Origin: Aquatica leii
Lineage: Eukaryota; Arthropoda; Insecta; Coleoptera; Lampyridae
Length of the DNA: 64,000 nucleotides
NCBI GenBank assembly: GCA_035610365.1
Contig: CM069435.1
Span: 60,323,389-60,387,388, forward strand
Direction: 5' to 3'
Below are positions 23,118-35,129 of this stretch, in pieces. Below the pieces are notes generated by a model, which saw nothing but the letters and a program-made list of their open reading frames with translations, had not been told where the DNA came from and did no database searches. Every line of letters starts with the position of its first letter. Positions within the stretch are counted from its first letter, which is position 1. The translations under genes were made by a program, and so were the position numbers.

Positions 23118-26100
23118 ATGTGCGGAAGTGATAAACGATTCTGCATTTGGACCTCTTTGTATACTGTGGTAAGTATAATTATTTAAATATAAAAATTATT
23201 AAGTAGAACTCTTAATTGCAGATCCTATTAGTTTTGCATTACAGTTTTTGTGTTTGGGGGCTTAACATTTACAATTGCACATACAAAGCGGTAAAAAAGA
23301 GGGAATTTTTTTATTTCTTCTATATCACTTATTTTCTTTGTAAGTAAGATTTGACATATTACCTAATTTGCTTATCATGAATTAATTTTTATAAACTTAA
23401 TTTGTTTTTATTCTCTTAACGTTTTAACTTTTAACGTTTTTACACTAATTACATTATGAAATAAAGTTAAAAAACGTAAATAAAATTAAGTACGTACACG
23501 TTTTTTGTTGTTAAAAGAAACTTAAATATTTTATAGATAAATATTCTTAAGCACAAAATGCGCTACAATAGTAACCCTAAAACAATTTTAAAGTATACAA
23601 GGCGTGTATAAATTTACAAAAACGCTACACGCTGCGACATTCCTTGTTCAATTCTGAATCGAAAATCTTGTTAAATTGTTGTACCTATTATGCTTTCTTG
23701 TCTTCAGAAACTACCTCAAAGAAACATACATTTGGCAACACTGTAAACGCGATTGACTGTAATATCTGCCGTTGCTGTTTATAATGTTAACTCGATACAT
23801 AAATGTCAAAATTTGACAGATAATGCTTATGATTAAAATCTGTTGAATTTGCTTTAGAACGGAAAATTTGTTTTACAACATTGTCAACTGTGTTTTTCGT
23901 AAAAATACGTTAAAGGTTAAAAACAAACTTATATAAAAAAAAAATCGTTAAGGAAACAAAAGTATCAAAATTCTGTATTGTTATTAATCGCAGCTATCTC
24001 TATACCAACAGATATGAAACTAACATTTATTTATAGACCAAAATTTAAAATTTCGCGAAGACGTATGAATGCATGATACAACATTTGACCATTAAGATAT
24101 TCGATTCAGAATTGAACGAAGAATGTCGCAGCGTGTAGCTTTTTCGTCAATTCATACACTCCGTGCGTAATAGAATTTCATTTTCAATTTAGAACAAACG
24201 AATTGATAGCGTTTTTATAGGTTCTGTCTGATAAAGCTCGTTTCTAAACAACCTAAAAAATTAGAATCTTGATTAAAATTTCGAAGATACTTAAATATTC
24301 CGTTAGATTCTTTAATGTTTTGATAATAGTGTTAAGATACATTATTCAAAATCTAATATTTTCAAACTAAATTTAATGATTATTATGAGTTTTGGGACTG
24401 CTGACTTGGAAGATTGCTGACGATGAATACATCTTTGGTGTGCTATTATAATTTTTATACTTCTTTTCCTATGTATGCACAATCACATTAGCAATATTTT
24501 TCACAAATTTTAAAAATTTAACTAGTTAAAAAACAGTGACAATGTTGCGTATCTTTCTAATACGATTTGTAGTACTATTAACATTAAGTAAATAACTAAT
24601 TGTCAACGGTAGAGATTTAGATTCCAATGCTGTTTTTGTGTTTGTGGTAAATCATTTTAAAACTAATCATAAAATACCTTCTTTAGCTGTTTGCTACTAA
24701 AATACTTGTTTGGTAATTTTATTGCAGTTTTGTCAACTTCTATATATCTGTAAAGAGTATGTGTATGATAAACTGTGTGTGTTGACAAACCATCTTTATT
24801 TTCACTATATAAATGAAACAAAGGTTAAAAGCAAACTCAAAATTAATTTACAGAACATATTAAAAACTAATCTAATGTAGCTTATGTTTACTAATGTATT
24901 GTGTAAATTGGTTCGATTACTTTTGCGAAAATTAATCTTTCGATTGCAATCTAAATGCCAATTTTTTTACTCTCTTTGAGTTATACTATGATAATAATGT
25001 CTTTCGGGTTTGGACCGTGTCGTTGTTGTAACCGAAGTTGCCAACGATTTGCCCACTTTCGTAAGGGGCTTCATCAGGGCGTGAGATAAATCGCAAAACT
25101 CAAACAAGCAACCGAAATCTAACTAAGAACATCTCAAAAGTTAGGTTATCAACTTGTGAAACAAGCCATAATCCAAACTCTGAAAAGGTAAGAAAGAAAA
25201 CGATAACTTGAAAAAGCAAACGAAAATCTAACAATGACACGGTCCAAACCCGGAAGACATTCTTATCATAGTATAGATTCCGGCCGTGGAAGCCTTCGCT
25301 ATTACTCTTTGAGTTAATTCAGTAGTGCATTCCGTTGTTGTATAAAAATATAATAACTTTAAGTGAACTTCAGTAAAAAAAATACTATTTAGTAAATGTT
25401 TGGTTACAGCTCAACTAATACCCTTGAAACTTCTCAGTAGTAGTTTTATGTGATTATGTTGTTAAATTAAGTAATAATACATAGACCTGCAGCTGCTTGG
25501 CCGTTAGGTAAAACACAAATCTGACATTGACTAACATTCGTGCACCGTAAGACCTAGGAGAGTTTGTTTTATAACAATATATCGGTGCGCAACTAAGTTC
25601 CCGGTGTTTTTCGAAAGATGGCTCCAGCAGTAAGTGCTGGTCGATTGTGACTTATCCAAAACGTAGTGTGTGAGTGTGGGACAAATCAGTCTAGCAGAAA
25701 CAAAATAACTGCTGGAGCTTGATTTCGCACTCAACGATCTACTTGTGCTAAAACGCAGTGTGTGGGAATTCCACACTAAAACTTTTCTTACGTTTAGACA
25801 ATATTTTTAATTTTTTCAAAATTTTCATTAAAACTAAATGTTAATTTTCTAGTTTGTGCCTAAATGTTCTAGTAGTTATAAAATCTGTTTACTTTCAACA
25901 AAAATAGAAAATAAAGAATAATCACTAGGTGGACAACCGCTTATTGGTCATTTGGTTGTAAAAATAAAATTTAATTGCGGCAAACGACCAAACGACTACC
26001 TGGTGATTATTTTTTATATCATGTTGTTGTAGGAGTTAAATACGAACCTATAAGTCATTTTTGAACTTCAATGTATAATAAATCCTCCTTGTTTAAGGTC

Positions 26101-29100
26101 GATTCACGAGTACAAACTGTCCTTTAGGAATTAATGTCTTCTCCACCCTCCGTGCCATTAGATCTCGGAGCGGATTTAGAAGAATATCTTCCTTCAGCTA
26201 GCTACTATTCTGCACGTTCATCAACACCTACGACCAAGCATATCAAAGGCTATCATGTTAAAGCAGAAAAGCAAATAAGGTAATAAGGCTCAAGACTTTT
26301 GGAAAACAGTATACAAGCAACTAGATGAATTTCTTATAAGTTTAGTACTTTTGGCATAAATATTGCCAACAAACTCAAATATTTGCCAAAACAGGTATCC
26401 ATGGTAGCAGAGAAAAAGATTAATAACATTTTATTCGAGACACAACATATCTAGACATAAAAAAGTTATGTTAGAAGAGACACGGCGAGCGACTACAGCT
26501 TCAGCTTCAAATCCAAAGGACTCAAACCAACCAGAACTCATCAGCAGATTATGATTCTACATATTGTTCCAATTTACCCATTATGTACAACATTTAAGAA
26601 TACTAGTTGATTTGCTACATGTTTTGAAAATGTGAGTGTGGAAAATAGTACAACAATTTCAATAGGAATTATGGAATCAATCTAGCACCAGTATGGAATA
26701 ACATGTTCCGGAAGATTAATGAAACGAAACCGTCACGAGACAATGACCCGTAATATAAAGGTTTGTCAGGATTCTATACCTTCAGTTTCAGTTTTTCTGA
26801 AGAAGACAGCGACATGACTGTCGAAACGTCAAATATTGTAATTTTTTCAAAGTTTGTAAGTTTTCTAAGTTTTATGAATTTCGTGAAAAGTGTAAATATG
26901 AAACGCGGTTCAAAACCCGACAATATTTATATAAATCATTGCCGCAAAAGCTTTAAAAATAATATGAATTAATGTAACTTACATACAAATATTTGTTTGA
27001 GATGTGTTATTTGATACGCATTCATAAATTCAATTTGTTTGCAAATTTTACAATTGATACTATTTGAGTGCTGTATTTTACTTTGACCATTTGTTTTGCT
27101 ATTAAATTTTCCTATTGCTAATTAATTTAATTCAGCATTCGATTACTGTGCCGAGTTGGTAATTATCATATTCAGACTGGTTACTACTACAGTCCTTCGG
27201 TTTACTTTCTTTTGTTTGGATAGCTCGCTAGTTGAAATTCTTCAACTGATCATTAATTAAAGGTAAAATATATTATTTTCCGTTTACTGGCATATTTTTT
27301 TTTGTACATCTGTAATCTAATCTTTAATTAAAAAATATTCCCAGTAAACACGGATTGAAACTGTTACAGTCACAAAATTAAAACAATTGTTTCAATAAGT
27401 TGTTTCGTGTTAGTTCCATTTTTATATCATTTACATGTAACTGACAGTGAATAAATTGAAAGAGTTCCGATTTTTCACAATCAGTTTTAAACCGTTTCAG
27501 TACTTGGAATTCGTTTCCCATAATCAGCAACCGTCTAAAAACTGATTTATTAAAACCGAAATTTTTTTGAATAACTAGAATTGCTTGCAGATCGATTAAA
27601 TAAGATTGAATTATTTTCAAAACAGTGGAATCGTTCTAGTAAAAACGAATACTTTGTCATTAGTCAGCATTAGTCGTTGCTATACCTTTGATTACTGTCG
27701 TCAACGCTTGCGCTGCAAATTGATATCTTTTCACTTGTTCGGTTGTAGTTTGATAAGTGATGCTGTGTGTACAATTACGAAATGGAACAAAACGGTAAGT
27801 CGAAACATTTTATTATAATCCATAAATCTAATCAATATTATTATCATTTCTGTTCTTTATGTATCATGTTTTAATTTGTATTAAAAAAATTTAAATTAAC
27901 ACACATCGTTGCGTTAAGGTAGATTATTGCGTAAATCTGATGATACTTTAGGATTTATAATTACAGTTCAATTCTTCAAGTTTTCTATACGATTATGTAC
28001 AGCTAAAGGTATTCACAGTGTTTTTATAACTTTCCTATGATTGCTAAAGTGATATTTATATTAAGTTTGTGTTGTTTTTGATTAAAAAAATGTAATTAAT
28101 TTTGTGTAACTCTATGATTATGTATGTATATAAATGAAATATTTATTTCTATGTTACAGATGCGGTTAAAAGTTGCTACCCAACAGTAACTGATGCAGTT
28201 TTCGAGACTTCCGTGAAAAGACCACATCAAAGAAAGTTGCAATATGTAAAAAACTCAATGTGATATTGTATTTAAAAATATTTATTGTGCAATGAAATTT
28301 GAAACGTGCATTCGAAAATGTATTATTATATTATTGAAAGAATTGTTTTAGTTCATTATTGAAACAAAAAAATCATACATGTATCGATCATTTAGTATCA
28401 GTTCAAGAACGAAGCTTTTAAAACGTAAACCGAATGCAACATTTATTTTGCAACAAATTTGAATTTAAAATACCGAAACTATACTGATTCAAATAAGTGA
28501 AACAGCGATGGACTTATAGCTATTTTATTGCAGTTAGGTTTCTTTTATGTTTGAAACAAAAGTAAATCATAAATTTTTTGTTTTGAAACTGTTATTAAAC
28601 ATTATCAATTTTGTGTTTACTGGGTTATTTATTCCTAAAGGGAAAATAAAGTACTACCTGCAATTATTGTTTCAACCGTACAATCAATTTTAGGTTTATT
28701 ATCTTTAAACTGATCTGCATATCATGTATCTGATAAAATTTGTAACTAAAATATTTTTTGGAAAAAATATTTGATAAGTACTATAGTAATAAAAGCTATC
28801 CTACATTGAAATCGTATCTTACCTACTTGAAACGGACAAAGCCATGATCCACAGGCATGATACTATTTGGGTATAAAATGTCATGAAATAAATCGCTAAA
28901 AGTAATTCCGTTTTAAGTGCATAGAATAACGCTATAAATTACCCGAGTTAAGTATAACAATGACAAATATAGACGAAGATATTGAAACGTAACACGCAAC
29001 TACCTAATATATCACAAGTCATAGTACTAACAGATAAAACAATTATGTTCTTTTAAATATAGTTACAACAATCCAATTCTACACAAAAATCTATAGATTT

Positions 29101-32043
29101 GATGTCAATTATAGTGTATGATTTTTTATTAAGTTTTCTGAAAGCTTTAAGTAAAAAAAATATCTCGTTGGATTATAACTTCTTTATTTTACCGTTTTAC
29201 TGTCAGTTTGTGTTAGTAGTACAAATTTTCGTCCAATCAAATACTATAATTAACATTACCGAAAATAAAATAAATATCTAATACATTTTTTTATTACTCA
29301 TTTGGTAAAATTTTTACATTTACAATACAAGGATATAAAAAAATAACATCCTTTACATTCTGATCTTACGAGAAGGTTTCTTAACTGTTGTAATATTCTT
29401 ATCAATGCCAACGTTTGTATAACAACTAACCATTTTCATGTTCCATAAAGTTGTATTTTAATGAATTGGTCAATAATTATTATTTTATTTGAATTGCATT
29501 CAGTTAACCACGAATTTTCTGTTCACCTTAAATAGTTTTTTAAACGTTGTTTACTTTTTTGTTACTAAACCATAATTTGATTGTAATTTATAAAATTATT
29601 CATAATCAATATTAATAGATTGTACACAATCTTTAAAAACTTTGCAGTATTTGTTACAATATTTGCACTTAATGTTTTTATATAAATGATACAAATAACC
29701 CGCAATGTGAGTTACGGAAAAGATTATAAAGAAATTTTAACATTCTCGTTACGTTGAAGCGACACTTCCATGTCTTCAGTTATAAAGTTGCCATCTTTTT
29801 TCTTCTATTATTTTTTCTTTTTAAGTTTAGTATTTATTGTTTCATCTAGGTTAGGTAACAACTCGTCACTGTCTATTTTACAGTTTGCTTGTTTAATTGG
29901 TACTTGTAAACGAATGTGCGTGTTGTGCTGTAGCTCTATTCACGAACAGATAGTTGAAAATTTTATCTTCCTCTGCCACGGATCATTGAAAACGAATTTT
30001 TTAATAGATCTTGAGATATCCTTAATGTCAATAAATAGATATTTCCTTCTTTTTATTATCTGTCCATAACATTAAAATCGCATTTATGCTCTATTAAAAT
30101 TCTTCTACGCAAGATATACTTTTTCTTTCGTTGCCGTTTTCAAAAAATTTTACAGTGTCAGAATGTTTCAATCATTTTTTAATCTTTAATAAGTGAGGTG
30201 GATCTTCCTGATCGCATACTAAAATTTGAGGCTTTAATCTAAATCGTTGCTTATAAAATAACAAAACAGCAGTTTCCAATTATATGATAATCTCTTTAAA
30301 TAAAAACCCAACTCTTGATTTTCCTCGTCGTTTACCTCTCAGTCTAGAGATGTCAAAACAAGATAGTTTATCTTCCATTGCAATATAAGTTTGTCATCGA
30401 GGTTACTTGAAAACGTATTGGTTTACATAAAAGCACGTGGAATTTATTTACTAAATAAAGAAAACAAATATTGGAACAAAGGTTGTGCGATTTTTTGTGT
30501 ATAAACATAATCATAGACCTTTGATAAACACGATCTTCTTGTTGCTTATCTAACAAAATAGACTGACAAATTTCACAGATAACAATTAATGTAGGTTGTT
30601 ATCAATTACAATTGAGTTTAATCTTTTAAATTTATTACTAAAAATAATTCTATTGAAAATTTTCGACTTGCGCGACAACTCACAATTTTTAAACTTTAAT
30701 TTAAATAGATAAACAAGTTAAAAACTACTCCAAAATTAAAATACATACATGTTAAATTTTACAATATAAATTCCGTTTTGTGTGTAGCTGAATCACGTCC
30801 CTATAGACATCGATGTATGCCACGACCTAAACATTGACCTAAATTGCAATTTAAACAGCGACTGCGCACATCCATGTATCTTTGGTATGTTCTCCGTCTT
30901 AGTTGATTGAATAAGTTTTGTTTTAAGATTTTAAAATGATTGACGCAATAAGGAAACGTGATGTTAGCCTAAATAAAAAAATATAAGTTGACAACTTTAT
31001 TAAAACATCTTTAAATACGTTACCTTTAAGTTACTTTGTATTTTTAGTGCAGAAAGAACGTGTAGTTCTTAGAAATAACAACTTAATTTAACTACGTTTT
31101 ATTTGGTAACATTATTTTAGATTTACTTTAATTTTTGGTATCAGCAAATTACTGGAAAAAAGTTTGTAGTTTTTAGAACTAAATTGAACGTCTTAATATT
31201 GTTTTTGATTTCTTTTTAATCATGGTGTCAATAAACTTAGGAGACTATTATTACTTATAAGCATTGTATGTCATTTACATTTTTAACTATTATTCACTAA
31301 TATAATATCAATACTTAATGTTTTAGCAAATACTTGCCAAAGCCCAGATTTTCATGAGATGTTTCCTGAATGTTTAGAAACTCATCAATCGGCTTTTAAC
31401 TACAGTGAGGTATTTGAAATGCCATTTCCTGAACAGGCGTATGCCAGATCAAGAACATATGAAATACTGAAAAATTATATTTTCTTGAATTCGTTACTAT
31501 TAATGAGTACTTTACTTTTATTGGGTAATATAAAACTATAAAATTTTATAATTTATTAAAATAACATTTAGTTGGAGTAATTATCCGAATTAAAGGATTT
31601 CCATCTGTGTTCTTTTATATGCCTTGGCCTTTTTCGATGCTACTTCTATGTATCTTTGATATATTAACTACTGCATGGTATGCAGTTGATTTTGGATCTA
31701 CTTATGTAAGTACTACTGTTTTATAGATCATACTTAACAACATAATTATCTACAAAGGGATTTTTGAGATGGTTTCGTTTTGTTGGAGGAGAACCAATAG
31801 AAGTAGTTCATAGTCTAGACCGGATACTACCTTCTTCCACAACATCTTCGCCGTCAATTTTTATGATGTGTGTGTGTGGTAAACTATTTGCGTTTTGGTT
31901 TATTAATGTATGTCTTATCCTACGCCTATTCCAAATTGCCTTAAACGCTAAAAACCGCATCGACCCTGATGGTAACTAATCTTTTTTAAACAAACATCGA
32001 TAATCATTTTTTTGCAGTTATTTGTCTTGAAATTGTTGAATAA
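23118..32043 (+). CDS. Gene B: four-pass membrane protein, six exons
   Basis: Predicted 246-residue paralog of genes A and C. Exons: 23118-23168, 23222-23339, 31327-31524, 31572-31705, 31758-31971, 32018-32043. All introns are GT...AG, the phases are 0, 1, 1, 0, 1 and the frame ends in TAA after CLEIVE. Exon 1 reads MCGSDKRFCIWTSLYTV. Hydrophobic passes are near residues 18-32, 103-128, 133-157 and 198-224. The first long loop (about 50-100) carries Cys in YNC and NTC and the motif FPEQAYARSRTY. FYMPW and DILTTAWYA lie in the third pass, and WFINVC in the fourth. Gene A's FPEETLLRSGTY and FYVPW align at the same places. The role is unknown; a small four-pass plasma-membrane or junction protein is a reasonable guess. 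Intron 2 spans 8 kb. Confidence 0.85.
23598..24168. mobile_element. MITE with about 70-bp terminal inverted repeats
   Basis: The left end (AAGGCGTGTATAAATTTACA, then ACGCTACACGCTGCGACATT) and the right end, read on the other strand (ACGGAGTGTATGAATTGACG, then AGCTACACGCTGCGACATTC), match over about 70 bases with few differences. Shared blocks include GCTACACGCTGCGACATTC and GTTCAATTCTGAATCGAA. The element is about 570 bp, non-coding, and flanked by TA on both sides, which suggests a Tc1/mariner-type origin. It sits in intron 2 of gene B. Confidence 0.8.
24972..25316 (-). mobile_element. Short Penelope-like insertion with 12-bp duplication
   Basis: The element 24984-25304 is flanked by the exact 12-bp direct repeat CTCTTTGAGTTA (24972-24983, 25305-25316). 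Arms near its ends are inverted copies of about 45 bp (TACTATGATAATAATGTCTT at the left; TATGATAAGAATGTCTTCCG read backward at the right, both followed by GGGTTTGGACCGTGTC). On the minus strand it has CCCTGATGAAGCCCCTTACG, the CTGATGAAG motif of Penelope-like termini. It has no coding capacity. It is in intron 2 of gene B. Confidence 0.6.
25560..25800 (+). mobile_element. mariner-like end fragment
   Basis: TATCGGTGCGCAACTAAGTT followed by CCCGGTG resembles the terminal repeat of mariner elements (TTAGGTxxGCAACTAAGTYCCCGG in memory), next to a TA. The following 200 bases are GC-richer than the host intron and contain two copies of an ACGxAGTGTGTG word. No transposase was seen. The identification rests on the end motif only. 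Confidence 0.4.
25917..26012. repeat. Short inverted-repeat element
   Basis: AATAATCACTAGGTGG at the left and its near reverse complement CTACCTGGTGATTATT at the right bound a 96-bp unit. Inside it, TTGGTCATTTGGTTG faces CAAACGACCAAACGA. It folds as an imperfect hairpin and may be a tiny MITE. Confidence 0.5.
26130..26570 (+). pseudogene. MADF/Myb-like protein tail remnant
   Basis: Short stretches in changing frames read SRSSTPTTKHIKGYHVKAEK, FGINIANKLKYLPKQ and KKINNILFETQ. This pattern (FGxxIAxKLKxLP..., EKxINDVLFEA) is the C-terminal part of the Myb/SANT- or MADF-like proteins that are repeated in insect genomes. It is damaged and in intron 2 of gene B, so it is probably part of an old element rather than a host gene. 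Confidence 0.45.
26740..26960 (+). mobile_element. Penelope-like terminus with hammerhead-like motif
   Basis: At 26797-26830 the strand reads CTGAAGAAGACAG, an 8-base loop, CTGTC and GAAACGTC. The GACAG/CTGTC arms pair perfectly and are framed by CTGAAGA and GAAAC, the conserved layout of hammerhead-type motifs reported in Penelope-like element ends. The same CTGAAGAAG...GAAACGT pattern recurs in the Penelope-like element near 43.6 kb. The limits of the element are uncertain. Confidence 0.5.
27782..28263 (+). CDS. Possible two-exon 38-residue reading frame
   Basis: An ATG in good context (ACGAAATGG) opens four codons (MEQN). A GTAAGT donor at 27795 and a TTACAG acceptor ending at 28159 then join, in frame, to 34 more codons ending TGA: exon 1 27782-27794, exon 2 28160-28263. 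The product would contain AVKSCYPTVTDAVFETSVKR and end YVKNSM. No family is recognised. It lies inside intron 2 of gene B on the same strand, so it could be a separate small gene, an alternative exon or chance. Exon 2 is less AT-rich than its surroundings, which favours function weakly. Confidence 0.3.
28270..31326. other. Gene B intron 2, remaining part
   Basis: AT-rich intron sequence up to exon 3. Several hydrophobic chance frames occur (for example about 29770-30069), but no splice-supported coding or repeat edge was recognised. Confidence 0.45.
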
Positions 32044-33276
32044 AGAAAAATATAGATGGTTAATATCTTCATAATCTATGAGACAAGACACAATGAACTA
32101 TTATTTTTAAATGAATCATTTGTTTTACAAATTTTAAATATAATTACCACATGCTTGGTTTTTTATGTATTTTTTATATCTGTATTTATAATTTTAATAA
32201 AAAGTCATAAATAGTACACAAATTAGTTTTAATTTATTAACTTCAATTGCAACTTTGCTTGGAATTGCGAACTAGTACTATATTGAATAGCCTATTAGTT
32301 ATCACTGTCGGTTTCAAACTCTAATTCAGAAGCGCAAGATTATAATGTCATCACTATAAACACAAAATAATTCTCAAAGAATCAAAAATCATGTTTTAGA
32401 ATACGGACTTGCAGAAAACAGAAAAAGAGCAAAAAAATATTGAAAAATAAAGCTCAAATACTACACCGCATAACTGATGCTTTCACAGTTTGAAACAATA
32501 TTAAAGTTTAAACTTTCAAATATTATCTTTAAAATCAGCATTTCTTGAAAATTACTAATTTAAAAAAAACAGATAGTTTAAAAAAAATAATACAAAATGA
32601 AGCATAGAATTTAAAAATGCCATAAACAAAAATATTCGCAGCAAAAGATTTAGTTGAATTTTTAATCTTTGAAATTCAATAATAAAGACCAATAAGACTA
32701 AGAAATAATAAATTATAAAATGTACTTGAAACTTATGACAATAAAATTGACCAAAATGATTTAAAAAAATCAATATGAATTTACAAACGATTTTTTTTTG
32801 GTTTCAAATTTAAATACTTTTTGTAAAGTTCAATTTAGTTGTTTTGAGATGTAACTGTATTTTTTTTGTTTTTGTGTCATATAATGTTATGACAAAAATG
32901 TGTCCGTAATCTTATACATCATCTACTTTTAACAAACGTAATTATTCCGCCCGACATGTTGCTTGCAACACTATTACCAACACTACCTTCATAACGTAAA
33001 ACTGGTGTCAAAAGCCTTTTCTAGAAACTCCTTTACATTATTTTCGTTTTACAACTGATAAAAAATTTAGACAAATCCGGGTGCTAACTTAAAGCTCAGT
33101 CCTAAATTTATTATAATATTTTTAGCTTTTTTACAATATTTCTGGTTTATTTAATTGTTTGTATTGTGCAAGCAAAAAATTTAAAAATGGAAACGTAGAA
33201 CTGTTTTAATTCAGCATCCAAATTTGTCCAAAACGTTTACTAATCTAAAAATGAGCACAAAATATTAATACACGAT
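32044..33276. other. Intergenic AT-rich stretch
   Basis: Sequence downstream of gene B; presumably its 3' UTR at the start, with AATAAA-like words. Nothing else was recognised. Confidence 0.45.
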
Positions 33277-33644
33277 TGACCATATTCAGGCGTTTTTTTG
33301 GACTTCAGGTTTAACAATTTTGGGTTGTTAAAACTGTAAAATTTTAAATCGCCCTAAAAAAAAAAGAGCTTTTGTTAGTTGTTGATCATGAGCTCTTTCA
33401 AATCGAGTTAGTAGCAACAATAAATTTATAATAACAACCAGATCTTTTTGTCCATATTTGTCCAACAACGCCAAAACGACGCCATATTGAACCCGATTTG
33501 ATAGATAACTGTTTGGATCACCGGAATGCCTTGTGTCGGCAGCCAATACAAGTTCTTATTTTTTTAAAGTAATTTAAAATGTAGCAGTCTGACCAACCCA
33601 AAAACGTAAAACCTAAAGTTAAAAAAAAACGCCTAAATATAGTC
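33277..33644. mobile_element. MITE, about 368 bp
   Basis: The left end TGACCATATTCAGGCGTTTT and the right end read backward, TGACTATATTTAGGCGTTTT, match in 18 of 20 bases. The match continues through TTCAGGTTTAAC/TTTAGGTTTTAC and TTTTGGGTTG, giving terminal inverted repeats of about 55 bp. The interior is non-coding. No convincing target duplication was found. Confidence 0.65.
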
Positions 33645-34900
33645 ACTTGAGCAGAAAACAAGCACAACAAGTAAGTTGATTGGCGGTCAAGTTGGTCCCC
33701 AATTTTGTTCTAATTTTTTAATCAATTTAGAATTAAGCACAATTAAAAATAATATTCTAATTCAAAATTCTTTGTGTTATAATTCTGTTCTATTTTTATT
33801 TTTATTTTATTTTATTTTTTAATGTTAATAATAATTGCTGTGACTGTTTTAAAGTGAAGCAGTGGGCACATAGCCGCACAAAACGTAGCCAAACGCTTAA
33901 ACAATATCATACTTTTTAAAGAATTACCCATTTTTTTTATTTCTCAATAATAACTTTGAAAAAACTATAGATGATAGATCCCGATTGTTATTAAAATTAG
34001 TGAAACAACGCTAAGTCTTTTACCAAAACAATTCCAATTGTTGAACTGCGCTTAACGTCTCTGTCAAACTTTTGTTTCACGACCAGAAAGTTTCCACAAC
34101 TACTATTAATAATGTTTATACAGCAGATAACTCAAATCAAAATATTTTTTCTAGCGCAAGTATGCCAGGTATAAAATAATGTCATTAGCAAATTATACAT
34201 GATTAGAATTATTAAGATAAGCTGAATGTTATGTCATCAGTCTCACAATTTTCTACAAAATCAACAAACTGTTTGTCCGGATTGTTTTCGTCATTGCTGT
34301 ATTTTTGTTTCAGTTACTGAAAAAGCTGTGCAGTGCTTGAAAATACTAGAAGATATAACTTTGCCTTTTGCTAACCAAACAAAGGAAATTCTTATTAAAA
34401 AAACTAATGTGGTCACCACACGACTTTCCTATAAGAAATGATGAAGGAATATCTACATATTTTTTTAATGTTATGTTGTCATAAAACCATTTTGAAGTGA
34501 TATATGTACAGGATTGAAGAAACTGTAAAAATAATTCGAATAATTTACATACGTACAAAATTATATAAGAAAAATCGAGAGAATATGAAAAGCCAACTCC
34601 ATACCAAACTTCAAATAATTAGGACTTTTGGTTCAAGAGTTATCCTGGGTACATCCAAAGATCATTTAAATAAGATGCAGCATATACGCTTTCCTTATAG
34701 GAAAGTAGAAAATAGTAATAATAGCATTAATTTTAAGCAAACTACTAAAGGTACAGCGGTTTCTCATAATAAGACTTTGAAAGAAGGTGAAATATTAGCC
34801 ACAATTATTTTTAGTAAATTAGACAAAAGCGACAAACAATTTATAATTACAAAATGTGCCATCGAGAATATTGTATACCCCTAAAAATATAAATACTTTT
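33645..34900. other. Intergenic stretch with one unrecognised frame
   Basis: AT-rich sequence. An open frame of 126 codons (34504-34884, plus) has no recognised domain and an AT-driven composition (many Lys, Ile, Asn). It may belong to the decayed repeat gene that follows or be chance. Confidence 0.25.
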
Positions 34901-35129
34901 CCCATGACTGAATCAAGATAAGACTGATAAAATTAAGACTGCCCAAGAAAAAAATTGAGACTGAATTTATCAAAAACTCTGACTGATGTCATGATAAATT
35001 TTGAAACTGTTTCCGACTTCTACCATTCCTCTGACAACAGTGCAAATGACCCCGATTTTAATCTTGCTGATATTATAAAAAGCGCCAGATAATGAACCTA
35101 CAAGAATAAGTAAGGATCATTTAGAAGAA

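Noticed and set aside
29770-30069. 99-codon hydrophobic frame that might be an extra exon or small membrane protein
   Set aside because: No matching motif with the four-gene family, composition driven by AT content, and no suitable splice phase.
34504-34884. 126-codon plus-strand frame as a host gene
   Set aside because: Lys/Ile/Asn-rich with no recognised domain, adjacent to a decayed repeat gene; not enough to call.
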